A stretch of DNA of 64,000 bases from Cyclobacteriaceae bacterium. GTDB taxonomy: Bacteria; Bacteroidota; Bacteroidia; Cytophagales; Cyclobacteriaceae. Numbering within the stretch: the stretch's first letter is position 1; every line of letters begins with the position of its first letter. The notes under the pieces were generated by a model, which saw nothing but the letters and a program-made list of their open reading frames with translations, did not search any database and was not told the origin of the DNA. The DNA is taken from the NCBI GenBank assembly GCA_016787725.1, contig JAEUTZ010000025.1, positions 248,001 through 312,000 on the forward strand, read 5' to 3'. Shown one piece after another: positions 25,093 through 34,370 of this stretch. Made by a program: the position numbers and the translations under genes.

Positions 25093-25620
25093 ATGAGCAG
25101 CACCAGCGAAAAATTTTTAGTCGGCATTTTTGATGATGAAGATATCCTGCTTCACGGAGTGGATGGCATCCGCGAAAAAGGGGTAAAGATTCATGAAGTC
25201 TATACACCCTTTCCTGTACACGGCCTGGATGAGGCGCTTGGATATAAACGCTCACGGTTGCCCATTGCCGCTTTTATGTTTGGTTTAACAGGAACCATTC
25301 TTGCCCTGGTAATGCAAATCTGGATGCTCGGCTTCGACTGGCCCATGATTATCGGTGGAAAGAACTTTGTTTCTCTGCCGCCCTTCATTCCGGTTACCTT
25401 TGAATTGACGGTGCTTTTATCTGCCCTCGGTATGGTGGCCACTTTTATGATTGTGAGCGATATGAAACCGTACAAATGGCCCCGCACCTACGACATCCGC
25501 AGCACCGATGACAAACATGTAATGGCCATCGATCTGGCCGCAAACAAGTTGAGCAAAGAAGAAATCAGCCGGATTCTAAAGGACAACGGGGCCTCGGAAG
25601 TAAACGAAAAGAACTTTTAA
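25093..25620 (+). CDS. actD: Alternative complex III subunit ActD (DUF3341)
   Basis: A 175-residue protein with a short cytoplasmic front (VGIFDDEDILLHGVDGIREKG, family hallmark), the motif YTPFPVHGLDEALGYKRSRL, two transmembrane helices (about 55-77 and 98-118) and a soluble tail. This matches the DUF3341 subunit always found between ActC and ActE. It is structural, holding the membrane part together. Confidence 0.92.
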   Translation: MSSTSEKFLVGIFDDEDILLHGVDGIREKGVKIHEVYTPFPVHGLDEALGYKRSRLPIAAFMFGLTGTILALVMQIWMLGFDWPMIIGGKNFVSLPPFIPVTFELTVLLSALGMVATFMIVSDMKPYKWPRTYDIRSTDDKHVMAIDLAANKLSKEEISRILKDNGASEVNEKNF

Positions 25621-25622
25621 TA

Positions 25623-26255
25623 ATGCAGTCTATGCGTTTTATACAACTCGGATTAGTTAGTGTCGCAGCGGCTGTGCTGTTAGCAGGCTGCAAGGCGGGG
25701 GGTGATAACCAAGGGCTTGAATATGCTCCTAACATGTATCACTCGGTAGCCTATGAGCCGCTTACCCAGATCACAGAAAAAGACTATGGTGTATGGGTAA
25801 ACTCCCTTGATAATGGCCGGGGAGAGTACTACAACTCCAACGAGTATAACCCGTTCCGGATGAACTTACGATTACCCCCGGCTAACACCGTGCGCAGAAA
25901 TAAGTATGGCTGGCTCCCTTACCGGGCTACTAATGACACCACCAGCCTGCGGTTGGCGAATAAATTAATGAACCCTTATGAGGCCACACCCGCGATTCTG
26001 GAACAAGGAAAGGCGATGTATGAAATCAATTGCAAACATTGTCATGGGGCGAAAGGGGAAGGCGATGGCAAAGTGGCCGACAAGTATCCGGGGGTTGCCA
26101 ACTTAAAAAGTGATGCAATTAAAGGCGTGACTGAGGGGCATATCTTCCATGTAATCACCTTTGGTAAGGGCCTGATGGGTTCTCATGGCTCCCAGGTTAG
26201 CGAGGAAGATCGCTGGAAAATTACCAAGTATGTGAAAGAATTACAAAAGAATTAA
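25623..26255 (+). CDS. actE: Alternative complex III subunit ActE (monoheme cytochrome c lipoprotein)
   Basis: The 210-residue protein has a lipobox (VLLAGC, Cys23) and one heme site CKHCH at about residues 137-141. The C-terminal Met-containing GLMGSHGSQVSEEDRWKI region provides the likely sixth ligand. The part before the heme (EYNPFRMNLRLPPANTVRRN) is characteristic of ActE. It is the exit cytochrome of the complex and should hand electrons to the aa3 oxidase, whose subunit II has no cytochrome domain of its own. Starts at 25623 and 25632 are both possible. Confidence 0.93.
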   Translation: MQSMRFIQLGLVSVAAAVLLAGCKAGGDNQGLEYAPNMYHSVAYEPLTQITEKDYGVWVNSLDNGRGEYYNSNEYNPFRMNLRLPPANTVRRNKYGWLPYRATNDTTSLRLANKLMNPYEATPAILEQGKAMYEINCKHCHGAKGEGDGKVADKYPGVANLKSDAIKGVTEGHIFHVITFGKGLMGSHGSQVSEEDRWKITKYVKELQKN

Positions 26256-26275
26256 TACCTAAGCACTAAACCATC

Positions 26276-27619
26276 ATGGCGGACGAACAATACATTTTTA
26301 AGCCGGAAGCAAAGCGGAAATTATTCATGCTGTTGGGAGTAGGCATCCTGCTCTTTGTCATTGGCGTCTTTATGGCAATGAATTCAGGCGGCCATGAGGA
26401 AGGTGGTCACGGTGCCCTGGAGGCGGGTAAGAATTTGGTAGCCAGCACCGAAGTGGTGGCAGCCGCTGAGGAAGGCGAGGCTGGCGAGCACCATGGAAGT
26501 CCCGTATGGTTGAAGAAAATTTATGCCTCGCTCTGGCACAACAACATTTTCTTTGCGGGTCTGGGAATCATTGGATTGTTTTTCGTGGCCATTCAATATG
26601 CTGCACAGGCGGGCTGGTCCGCACCGATCAAACGCGTTCCGTTGGCATTGGGTCAATGGATTCCCATCGCAGGCGTGCTTACGTTAGTGATTTGGTTTGT
26701 TGCCAAAGGTGATCTCTTTCACTGGACACACCATGATTTGTATGTGAAAGACACAGCCGGATACGATAAGATCCTTGACCAAAAGAGCGTTTATTTCTTC
26801 TGGCCATTGCCTGCCGGGGGCTTCCCGTTGTTTTACATTTTGCGTATGGTCGTGTTCTTTGGCCTATGGTATTGGTTCTATACCATGATTAAAAAGCACA
26901 TGATGACGGAAGACATCGAAGGGGGTACACAGCATTGGTATTCGGCCAGAAAGTTGTCGGCCATTTTCCTTGTCATCTTTGCGGTAAGTTCTTCCGTATC
27001 GGCCTGGGATTGGGTGATGAGCATTGACCCACATTGGTTCAGCACGATGTTTGGTTGGTATGTGTTTGCCAGCTGGTGGGTAGCCGGATTGGCAACGATT
27101 ACCCTCGTAGTGGCTTATCTGAAAGATGCCGGGTACCTGAAAATGGTTAATCAAAACCATTTGCATGATCTTGGCAAGTTTGTATTTGCCTTCAGCATTT
27201 TCTGGACGTACATCTGGTTTAGCCAGTTTATGTTGATCTATTATGCCAATATTCCTGAAGAAACGGTGTACTTCATTGAACGAATTAAGCACGCTCCGTA
27301 TTCCTGGATTTTCTATGTGAATCTGATCTTAAACTTCGTCATGCCTTTCTTGTTATTAATGACGAGGGATGCCAAACGGCACATGTCTATGCTGAAAGTG
27401 GTTTGCCCGATTGTGATAGTTGGACATTGGTTGGATTTCTATAACATGGTCACTCCTGGTGTGATGCAATACGATGGTGGTCTGGGATTATTGGAGATAG
27501 GCGTAGCCTTGATTTTCGGCTCCTTGTTCCTGTTTGTTGGCCTCAATGCCTTGTCAAAAATGCCCTTGGTTGCCAAGAACCATCCGATGATGGAAGAGAG
27601 TTTGAATCACCATATTTAA
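26276..27619 (+). CDS. actF: Alternative complex III subunit ActF
   Basis: A 447-residue membrane protein with about ten helices, resembling ActC in fold. A His/Gly/Glu-rich external loop (GGHEEGGHGALEAG, about 39-53) follows the first helix. WDWVMSIDPHWFSTMFGWYVFASWW is a strongly conserved ActF stretch. It packs against ActC in the membrane and may form part of a proton path. It lies 26 bp before coxB. Confidence 0.93.
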   Translation: MADEQYIFKPEAKRKLFMLLGVGILLFVIGVFMAMNSGGHEEGGHGALEAGKNLVASTEVVAAAEEGEAGEHHGSPVWLKKIYASLWHNNIFFAGLGIIGLFFVAIQYAAQAGWSAPIKRVPLALGQWIPIAGVLTLVIWFVAKGDLFHWTHHDLYVKDTAGYDKILDQKSVYFFWPLPAGGFPLFYILRMVVFFGLWYWFYTMIKKHMMTEDIEGGTQHWYSARKLSAIFLVIFAVSSSVSAWDWVMSIDPHWFSTMFGWYVFASWWVAGLATITLVVAYLKDAGYLKMVNQNHLHDLGKFVFAFSIFWTYIWFSQFMLIYYANIPEETVYFIERIKHAPYSWIFYVNLILNFVMPFLLLMTRDAKRHMSMLKVVCPIVIVGHWLDFYNMVTPGVMQYDGGLGLLEIGVALIFGSLFLFVGLNALSKMPLVAKNHPMMEESLNHHI

Positions 27620-27645
27620 TTGAAATCATTGAATAACATAAACGT

Positions 27646-28731
27646 ATGATGAGTTTGATAATCGGTTTGGGGGTAGTATTGGTCTTAGCCATACTCTACC
27701 TGATTTTCAGGATCGGCAACCTGGTAGGTTTGGTGAAAGGAAGGGAGGAGGAGAGTACTTCCTGGAATTCAGTAAATGCCTACTTGCTGATGTTGTTCAT
27801 GATCTTGGGATTAATTGGGTTTTTCTGGTATTCATTTGTTCATTTCGATTCATACAACCTGCCGGTAGCCTCCGAACATGGCGAGGTAACCGACTATCTC
27901 TTCTGGGTAACCATGGCAGTGACGGTAGTGGCATTTGTTTTGATTTTCATCGCCATGTTCTGGTTCACATTCAAATACCGTTATGAGGTAGGCCGCAAAG
28001 CTGTATTCTTTGCCGATGATCATAAACTTGAAATTGTTTGGACCGTAGTACCGGCCATTGTGTTGGCATTATTGATCTTCAGCGGGCTTCGCGCCTGGAA
28101 TGACATTACCGGCCCCGCTTCAAAAGATGCCGTTGTGATTGAATTGATTGGTCAACAGTTCTTGTGGACAGCCCGTTATCCGGGGACGAAGGACAAGCAA
28201 CTGGGCAAACACAACTATAAAATGATTGATGCCTCCAATGAGTTTGGTTTGGATTTATCCGACAAGAATACATTTGATGATTTCAAGTCGCTGGAATTAC
28301 ATCTGCCGAAGGGGCAGGAGGTGCAGTTGATGATTCGGGCAAAGGATGTATTACACAGTGTATTTTTACCACACTTCCGCCTGAAGATGGATGCCGTGCC
28401 TGGCATGCACACCACCTTCAAATTCGTAGCCACCAAGTCGACAGCCGATATGCGTGCTGAAACCGGGAATCCGAATTTTAATTATGAAATGGCCTGCACG
28501 GAAATTTGTGGTAGAGGTCACTTCTCGATGCGCTTCCCGGTATTTGTTCACGACTCTGTGGAGGACTACGAAAAATGGATGGCTTCGCAAGAGGCCTGGT
28601 TAAAACAAAATCCTGAATACTTGCAACGCGTACCTGCCGAGTTAAGAGAGGCAGCGATCATTAAAGCTGGCATTCCAGCCGACAGCAAAGAGGCGATATT
28701 GGCAACTCCGGTAACCGTTACATTAAACTAA
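27646..28731 (+). CDS. coxB: Cytochrome c oxidase subunit II
   Basis: The 361-residue protein has an extra N-terminal helix, two further helices (about 45-65 and 88-110) and a cupredoxin domain. The CuA ligands are an upstream His in HSVFLPHF and the motif CTEICGRGHFSM with Cys284, Cys288, His292 and Met295. There is no C-terminal cytochrome c domain, so it is aa3 rather than caa3 in build and must receive electrons from ActE or ActA. It accepts them at CuA and passes them to heme a of CoxA. Confidence 0.95.
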   Translation: MMSLIIGLGVVLVLAILYLIFRIGNLVGLVKGREEESTSWNSVNAYLLMLFMILGLIGFFWYSFVHFDSYNLPVASEHGEVTDYLFWVTMAVTVVAFVLIFIAMFWFTFKYRYEVGRKAVFFADDHKLEIVWTVVPAIVLALLIFSGLRAWNDITGPASKDAVVIELIGQQFLWTARYPGTKDKQLGKHNYKMIDASNEFGLDLSDKNTFDDFKSLELHLPKGQEVQLMIRAKDVLHSVFLPHFRLKMDAVPGMHTTFKFVATKSTADMRAETGNPNFNYEMACTEICGRGHFSMRFPVFVHDSVEDYEKWMASQEAWLKQNPEYLQRVPAELREAAIIKAGIPADSKEAILATPVTVTLN

Positions 28732-28744
28732 GATATTTCGAAGC

Positions 28745-30628
28745 ATGGCAACGATAGACGTACACTCACACACTTCCACACAACATGATGATCACGGTCA
28801 TGAGCATGAGCATCATCATGGCAACTTCTGGACGAACTATGTTTTTTCGGAAGATCACAAAGTAATTGCAAAACAGTTCCTCATCACCGGGATGGCGTGG
28901 GCACTCATTGGTGGCGTATTATCAGTATTGTTCCGCCTTCAGCTGGGTTTCCCTGATGCTGATCTTTCCTGGTTGCGCCCGATTTTAGGCGGCTGGTTAA
29001 CACCCGAAGGCAAGATTGATCCTGAATTTTACCTCGCTTTGGTAACCATGCACGGAACGATCATGGTGTTTTTCGTATTGACGGCTGGGCTGAGCGGTAC
29101 ATTCAGTAACTTTTTAATTCCCCTGCAGGTAGGCGCCCGCGACATGGCCAGCGGGTTCATGAACATGTTATCGTATTGGTTCTTCTTTGCATCCAGTGTG
29201 GTGATGTTTACCTCGCTGTTTATTTCGACTGGACCGGCATCCGGTGGTTGGGTAATCTACCCGCCCTTAAGTGCGTTGCCTCAAGCCATGCAGGGCTCGG
29301 GGTTGGGGATGACGTTGTGGTTGGTCGCCATGGCGCTGTTCATTGTTAGTTCGCTCCTGGGGGGTATCAACTACATCACAACTGTTATTAATTTACGCAC
29401 CAAGGGAATGTCCTTCACCAAGCTTCCACTTACCATTTGGGCATTCTTTTTTACGGCCATCATCGGAGTACTCTCCTTCCCGGTTTTGTTTGCAGCTGCG
29501 TTGCTGTTGATTTTCGATCGCAGTTTCGGGACGAGCTTTTACTTGTCAGATATATACATAGGAGGTGAGGCACTTCCCAACCAGGGCGGAAGCCCGATCC
29601 TGTTCCAGCATTTATTCTGGTTCTTAGGTCACCCCGAAGTGTACATCGTGTTGTTGCCTGCCTTAGGGATTACCTCTGAGATCATTGCTACCAATTCCCG
29701 CAAACCGATCTTTGGATATAAGGCGATGGTGGGATCTATGTTATTCATTGCTATCCTTTCATTCGTGGTATGGGCGCACCACATGTTCGTTACCGGGATG
29801 AACCCTTTCCTGGGTTCGATTTTTACCTTGTTAACCTTGATCATTGCCGTGCCCTCTGCGGTAAAAATCTTTAACTATGTAACCACCCTTTGGAAAGGAA
29901 ATATCCGCTTTACTGCGGCCATGTTGTTCTCCATTGGTTTGGTATCATTCTTCTTAACCGGAGGTATTACCGGAATCTTTTTGGGTAATTCAGCCATCGA
30001 TATTCAGTTACACGACACTTATTTTGTGGTGGCACACTTTCACCTGGTAATGGGTAGTGCGTCTTTCTTCGGTATGGTGGCCGGTGTTTATCATTGGTTC
30101 CCGAAAATGTTTGGTCGTATGATGGATGAAAAATTGGGATACATTCACTTCTGGTTAACGTTTGTAGGAGTGTACCTGGTATTCTTCCCAATGCATTACA
30201 TCGGTATAGCAGGCTTCCCAAGAAGGTATTATAGCTGGACAAACTTTGAAACCTTTAGCGGATTTGCCGATTTAAACATGTTGGTGAGCGCGGCTGCGAT
30301 CCTCACGCTGACGGCACAGTTTATTTTCCTCTTTAACTTTATCTACAGCATCTTCCGCGGTAAGGTTGCACCTGCAAACCCGTGGAACGCCAATACGCTG
30401 GAATGGACAACACCCCGCCATCCGGGTCACGGAAACTGGCCGGGCGAAATCCCGACCGTGTATCGGTGGCCTTATGATTATAGCAAACCGGGTGCAAAGG
30501 AAGATTTTATTCCTCAGCACATCCCCTATTCAGAAACTCCTGAATCCAACTTGCCGCATGAAAATGAATTGGTTAAGTTAGAAATGAATGATGGGGCCAT
30601 CATAGTGGAAGACAAAAAGCACCATTGA
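28745..30628 (+). CDS. coxA: Cytochrome c oxidase subunit I
   Basis: A 627-residue heme-copper oxidase subunit with twelve core helices. Landmarks are MHGTIMVFF (low-spin heme His), WFLGHPEVYIVLLPALG (CuB His and the cross-linked Tyr of A-type oxidases), WAHHMFV (the other two CuB His) and VVAHFHLVMG (heme ligands). The N-terminus is unusually His-rich, nine His within residues 7-25, and may bind copper or other metals. A soluble tail rich in Pro and Trp follows the last helix. It reduces O2 to water and pumps protons. Confidence 0.97.
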   Translation: MATIDVHSHTSTQHDDHGHEHEHHHGNFWTNYVFSEDHKVIAKQFLITGMAWALIGGVLSVLFRLQLGFPDADLSWLRPILGGWLTPEGKIDPEFYLALVTMHGTIMVFFVLTAGLSGTFSNFLIPLQVGARDMASGFMNMLSYWFFFASSVVMFTSLFISTGPASGGWVIYPPLSALPQAMQGSGLGMTLWLVAMALFIVSSLLGGINYITTVINLRTKGMSFTKLPLTIWAFFFTAIIGVLSFPVLFAAALLLIFDRSFGTSFYLSDIYIGGEALPNQGGSPILFQHLFWFLGHPEVYIVLLPALGITSEIIATNSRKPIFGYKAMVGSMLFIAILSFVVWAHHMFVTGMNPFLGSIFTLLTLIIAVPSAVKIFNYVTTLWKGNIRFTAAMLFSIGLVSFFLTGGITGIFLGNSAIDIQLHDTYFVVAHFHLVMGSASFFGMVAGVYHWFPKMFGRMMDEKLGYIHFWLTFVGVYLVFFPMHYIGIAGFPRRYYSWTNFETFSGFADLNMLVSAAAILTLTAQFIFLFNFIYSIFRGKVAPANPWNANTLEWTTPRHPGHGNWPGEIPTVYRWPYDYSKPGAKEDFIPQHIPYSETPESNLPHENELVKLEMNDGAIIVEDKKHH

Positions 30629-30646
30629 TCTGGTAACCTAAACACG

Positions 30647-31675
30647 TTGAATTCAACAGCGACCCGTGGATTTAATAAGCTATGCTTATACACGTTGGTT
30701 GCTGTTTATTTTTTAATTCTGGTAGGAGGCATTGTCCGGGCAACGGGCTCTGGAATGGGCTGCCCTGATTGGCCCAAGTGCTTTGGATACTGGGTACCGC
30801 CTACTTCGGTTGAACAGTTGCCAGCCGACTACAAAGAAACCTTTGCCGCTTTTCGCGATCAGAAGAATCAAAAATTTGCCCGGTATCTTGCTGCGGTTGG
30901 ATTTGATGATACGGCAAATGCAATTCTCAATGATAAATCCATTCTTGTTGAGGCTGATTTCAATGCCGCAAAAACCTGGATTGAATACCTGAATCGAATT
31001 GTGGGCGTTGCAATAGGATTGTTGATCATCGCAGTTTTTGTTAAGGGGTTTCAACTCAGGCATATTCGCGCTGCCTATGGCTGGGTTGCATTGGCCACCC
31101 TGGTTACAGTAATCATTCAGGGTTGGTTTGGCTCCATCGTGGTTTCCACCAACCTTACCTCGTGGACAATCACGGTTCACATGTTGATGGCGTTTGTGCT
31201 GGTGGGCTTGTTGATTTGGCTTTGGGTTGATTCAGGCCAGCGAAAACAATACCCTGCAACAAAAGGTATCAAAGTTGTGCTTCTGGGCTGTATGCTCTTG
31301 TTGATTATACAGGTTTTATTAGGTACCGAAGTACGGGCGAGCATTGACCGGATTGCCACTCAAATGCCCCGGAATACCTGGATTTCAGGAGCCGGGGCCG
31401 ATTTCCTGGTTCATCGTTCATTTTCATGGATAATCTTGATTTTTCATGGGATTTTGGGCTATCAAATCCTGAAAACAACGGGCCACAATTCTTTAACTCT
31501 TGCCCTGTTCGTGTTAATTTTGCTCACAGTTATGACAGGGGCTGGCATGGCGTATTTTTCAGTGCCCGCCTTTCTTCAGCCGGTACATTTGTTGATTGCC
31601 ACGGTCACGTTTGGGACCCAGGTACTATTGTTTTTACGACTTAACACAAAGCGCGAAAGCGTGTTAGTAAATTAG
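30647..31675 (+). CDS. ctaA: Heme A synthase (COX15/CtaA)
   Basis: The 342-residue membrane protein has about eight helices. Family marks are VGGIVRATGSGMGCPDWPKCFG near the N-terminus, with its Cys pair, the heme-ligand His in WTITVHMLMAFVLVGLL, and a second set, FLVHRSFSWIILIFHG and QPVHLLIATVTFG. It oxidises heme O to heme A for the oxidase. The frame has no suitable ATG near the start, so the TTG at 30647 is the likely initiator. The gap to ctaB is one base. Confidence 0.92.
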   Translation: MNSTATRGFNKLCLYTLVAVYFLILVGGIVRATGSGMGCPDWPKCFGYWVPPTSVEQLPADYKETFAAFRDQKNQKFARYLAAVGFDDTANAILNDKSILVEADFNAAKTWIEYLNRIVGVAIGLLIIAVFVKGFQLRHIRAAYGWVALATLVTVIIQGWFGSIVVSTNLTSWTITVHMLMAFVLVGLLIWLWVDSGQRKQYPATKGIKVVLLGCMLLLIIQVLLGTEVRASIDRIATQMPRNTWISGAGADFLVHRSFSWIILIFHGILGYQILKTTGHNSLTLALFVLILLTVMTGAGMAYFSVPAFLQPVHLLIATVTFGTQVLLFLRLNTKRESVLVN

Positions 31676-31676
31676 G

Positions 31677-32573
31677 ATGATCTCAGGGGCTCAAACCGTT
31701 TCCGCTTCCAGTTTGGTTCTTACAAGAACCCGGGCTTTTATTGAACTTCTAAAAGTTCGGCTCTCCTTATTGGTTGCTTTTTCCTGTGCTTTTGGGTATG
31801 GCCTGGCAACGCGGGGAAGCGTTGACTGGACGGTACTGCTCATGTTGACGTTAGGTGGATTTTTATTATCCGGTGCTTCCGTATGCATTAATCAGATTAT
31901 CGAAAAAGACCTGGATGCCGTAATGGTACGCACTCAAAATCGGCCGTTGCCAACGGAACGAGTCACTTCTTTAGAAGCTACCGTTTTTGCCATGGCATGC
32001 TTTCTGTTGAGCATCTTTTTGTTGTGGTTGTACACCAATCCGTTGACGGTGATCCTTTCCATCATCTCGATGTTGCTCTACAGCTTTGTATATACTCCGC
32101 TGAAGCGGGTAGGACCGGTTGCTGTGTTTGTGGGTGCTATTCCAGGTGCCTTGCCACCGCTATTAGGCTGGATAGCAGCCACCGGAACGGTCAGCTATGA
32201 AGCCTTGATTATTTTCGGAATCCAATTCATCTGGCAATTTCCACACTTCTGGGCAATTGCCTGGGTAGCGGATGATGATTATAAAAAGGCAGGCTTTAAG
32301 TTGTTGCCTTCGGGGGGTGGCAAAGATTTGAATACAGCCATTCAGATCATGATTTATACTTTGTTTTTGATTCCCCTGGGGTTGTTACCCGCCACATTTG
32401 GAATCACCGGGCTGAATTCTGCGTTCGTAGCCACAGTTTGTGGGGTGGCATTCTTTGCACAAACATTTTCTTTAATGCGCACCGGCAGCAGGCAGTCGGC
32501 ATTGCGGATTATGTTCGGATCATTTTTGTATCTGCCCATTGTGCAGATCGCATACTTATTGGATAAACTTTAA
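31677..32573 (+). CDS. ctaB: Heme O synthase (protoheme IX farnesyltransferase)
   Basis: The 298-residue UbiA-family prenyltransferase has about eight to nine helices and the allylic-diphosphate motif NQIIEKDLDAVMVRTQNRPLP. The second characteristic loop (WAIAWVADDDYKKAGFKLLPSGGG) is also present. It adds a farnesyl group to heme B, the step before CtaA. Its position between ctaA and the subunit III genes fits a dedicated oxidase-biogenesis operon. Confidence 0.94.
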   Translation: MISGAQTVSASSLVLTRTRAFIELLKVRLSLLVAFSCAFGYGLATRGSVDWTVLLMLTLGGFLLSGASVCINQIIEKDLDAVMVRTQNRPLPTERVTSLEATVFAMACFLLSIFLLWLYTNPLTVILSIISMLLYSFVYTPLKRVGPVAVFVGAIPGALPPLLGWIAATGTVSYEALIIFGIQFIWQFPHFWAIAWVADDDYKKAGFKLLPSGGGKDLNTAIQIMIYTLFLIPLGLLPATFGITGLNSAFVATVCGVAFFAQTFSLMRTGSRQSALRIMFGSFLYLPIVQIAYLLDKL

Positions 32574-32585
32574 AACGGAGCGGAT

Positions 32586-33179
32586 ATGGAGAAGTCGGCA
32601 AGTAGTGAATTCAGAATCGTAGAGGAGCCCAGGAAAACCCTGGCCATGAATCCAAAGAAATTTGCGATGTGGCTATTTATCGGGAGTGTGGCCATGCTTT
32701 TTGCAGCGCTTACATCAGCCTACATTGTGCGGCAGGCAGAAGGCAATTGGCTCTATTTCGATTTGCCCCAGCTTTTCACAATTTCTACGGTAGTGATTTT
32801 AATCAGTAGCGTTACCATGCAATGGGCATATTGGTCTGCCAAAAAAGATAATCTGGAAACAGTCAAAATAATGGTGACGGTCACCACGATATTGGGTCTG
32901 GCGTTTCTAATTCTTCAGTTTGAAGGCTGGAAGGAGTTGGTAGCCAATCGGGTTTACCTGGTGGGCAATCCTTCGGGCTCCTTTCTGTACGTAATTACCG
33001 GCCTCCACGGGCTTCATATTATCAGTGCTGTCATTTTCCTCCTGATTGTGTTGGTAGCAACCTATCGGTACAAGGTGCATTCAAGAAGCCTGCTGCGGAT
33101 AGAAATGTGCACTACCTACTGGCATTTTTTGGGTGGTCTTTGGCTATATTTGTTTGTATTTCTATTATTGTACCGATAA
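32586..33179 (+). CDS. Cytochrome c oxidase subunit III-like protein, short form
   Basis: The 197-residue protein has five helices of the CoxC fold. Key parts are PKKFAMWLFIGSVAMLFAALTSAYIVR, VTGLHGLHIISAVIFLLIVL (with the second helix His motif) and TTYWHFLGGLWLYLFVFLLLY. It lacks the first two helices of a seven-helix subunit III, as in five-helix bacterial forms. It lies 12 bp after ctaB and 18 bp before a second, longer subunit III gene. Confidence 0.88.
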   Translation: MEKSASSEFRIVEEPRKTLAMNPKKFAMWLFIGSVAMLFAALTSAYIVRQAEGNWLYFDLPQLFTISTVVILISSVTMQWAYWSAKKDNLETVKIMVTVTTILGLAFLILQFEGWKELVANRVYLVGNPSGSFLYVITGLHGLHIISAVIFLLIVLVATYRYKVHSRSLLRIEMCTTYWHFLGGLWLYLFVFLLLYR

Positions 33180-33197
33180 AATACCTAATTCCTGATT

Positions 33198-33965
33198 ATG
33201 GCACATAGTTCAGCCACTACAGCACCCGAGAAAAGCGTTTGGGATGGCGGCACTTCACCCATGGGCGTAAGCTACGGCAAGCTCATGATGTGGTTCTTCC
33301 TGCTTTCCGATGCGTTCACTTTTTCCGGACTATTAATCACGTACGGGTTGGTTCGTTCTTCCCATCCTGCTTTTAACGGATTGCCGGAGGCGTTTACCTT
33401 CTCCACTGAATACTGGCCAATTCCGGAAAAGGTATTTGAAGCTGTTCCTTTTTTGCATGGGTATTCATTGCCCCTCGTATTTGTGGGCATCATGACCTTT
33501 ATCCTTATTATGAGTTCAGTAACCATGGTATTGGCTGTGGAAGCCGGTCATAGAATGGATCGCAAAGCGGTGGAGAAATGGATGCTATGGACCATCATCG
33601 GAGGAATTACCTTCTTAAGCTGTCAGGCCTGGGAGTGGACACATTTTATTGTAGGCACAGATGCGCCCACGTTAGTGAAGGACTTTGTTAATGGACAATG
33701 GATTACCAAGGAAGTAGTTGGTGCCAATTTGCACATCAATCAATATGGCCCGCAACCCTTTGCTGACTTCTTCTTTTTCATTACCGGATTTCATGGGTTC
33801 CACGTATTTAGCGGAGTCCTGTTAAATTTTCTGATTTACTATAATACCGTAACCGGTGTATACGATCGCAGAGGCCATTATGAGATGGTTGAAAAGGTAG
33901 GTTTATACTGGCACTTTGTTGATCTCGTTTGGGTATTTGTATTTACATTCTTCTATCTCGTATAA
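33198..33965 (+). CDS. coxC: Cytochrome c oxidase subunit III, long form
   Basis: A 255-residue five-helix CoxC protein: SYGKLMMWFFLLSDAFTFSGLLITYG, a QAWEWTHFI segment, FHGFHVFSGVLLNFLIYYNTV and VGLYWHFVDLVWVFVFTFFYL. Compared with the shorter neighbour it has extra loops at about residues 50-75 (SSHPAFNGLPEAFTF) and about 155-185. Two subunit-III-like proteins in series are common in Bacteroidota oxidase operons, and which is stoichiometric is not known. Confidence 0.92.
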   Translation: MAHSSATTAPEKSVWDGGTSPMGVSYGKLMMWFFLLSDAFTFSGLLITYGLVRSSHPAFNGLPEAFTFSTEYWPIPEKVFEAVPFLHGYSLPLVFVGIMTFILIMSSVTMVLAVEAGHRMDRKAVEKWMLWTIIGGITFLSCQAWEWTHFIVGTDAPTLVKDFVNGQWITKEVVGANLHINQYGPQPFADFFFFITGFHGFHVFSGVLLNFLIYYNTVTGVYDRRGHYEMVEKVGLYWHFVDLVWVFVFTFFYLV

Positions 33966-33975
33966 CGTTTACAGT

Positions 33976-34299
33976 ATGGCACATCATTCGCATGAACCTC
34001 AGGTAACCGTTCTTCCGCCTAACAAAGAGAAGATCAAAAAATTGTGGACCGTAGCCGGAATCTTAGGCGCTGTTACTGCGGTTGAATTCGTGATTGCTTT
34101 TACCATGCCGCATGGAGCCGCTAAGACTGCATTGTTCGTCATCCTTACCATCGTGAAGGCCGGCTACATTGTTGGCGAGTTCATGCACTTAAAGTATGAA
34201 GTCAAAGTTCTTTTTTGGTCAATCCTGATTCCGACATTATTCATCATTTGGATGTTGGTTGCATTTGTATATGAAGGCATGAAGATGCCGGTGTTTTAA
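33976..34299 (+). CDS. Cytochrome c oxidase subunit IV-like protein
   Basis: From ATG 33976 there are 107 residues, with a His-containing N-terminus (MAHHSHEPQ) and three helices: KLWTVAGILGAVTAVEFVIAF, KTALFVILTIVKAGYIVGEFMHL and a final hydrophobic stretch. The GYIVGEFMHLKYE motif is the subunit IV hallmark. The open frame reaches back to 33916, inside coxC, but ATG 33976 gives the family length. It is the last gene before the strong terminator. Confidence 0.9.
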   Translation: MAHHSHEPQVTVLPPNKEKIKKLWTVAGILGAVTAVEFVIAFTMPHGAAKTALFVILTIVKAGYIVGEFMHLKYEVKVLFWSILIPTLFIIWMLVAFVYEGMKMPVF

Positions 34300-34317
34300 A
34301 TAAATCTATTATTGCAT

Positions 34318-34356
34318 AAAAAGAAGGCTAAAGTGTAGAACTTTAGCCTTCTTTTT
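34318..34356. terminator. Strong bidirectional terminator ending the act-cox operon
   Basis: Sixteen perfectly paired bases, AAAAAGAAGGCTAAAG (34318-34333) with CTTTAGCCTTCTTTTT (34341-34356), around a 7-nt loop. A-run and T-run ends allow function on either strand. Confidence 0.93.
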
Positions 34357-34370
34357 ATGTTGAAAAGGGA

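Noticed and set aside
30713..31180. Minus-strand open frame opposite ctaA
   Set aside because: It lies wholly within a well-supported heme A synthase gene and has no recognisable protein features.
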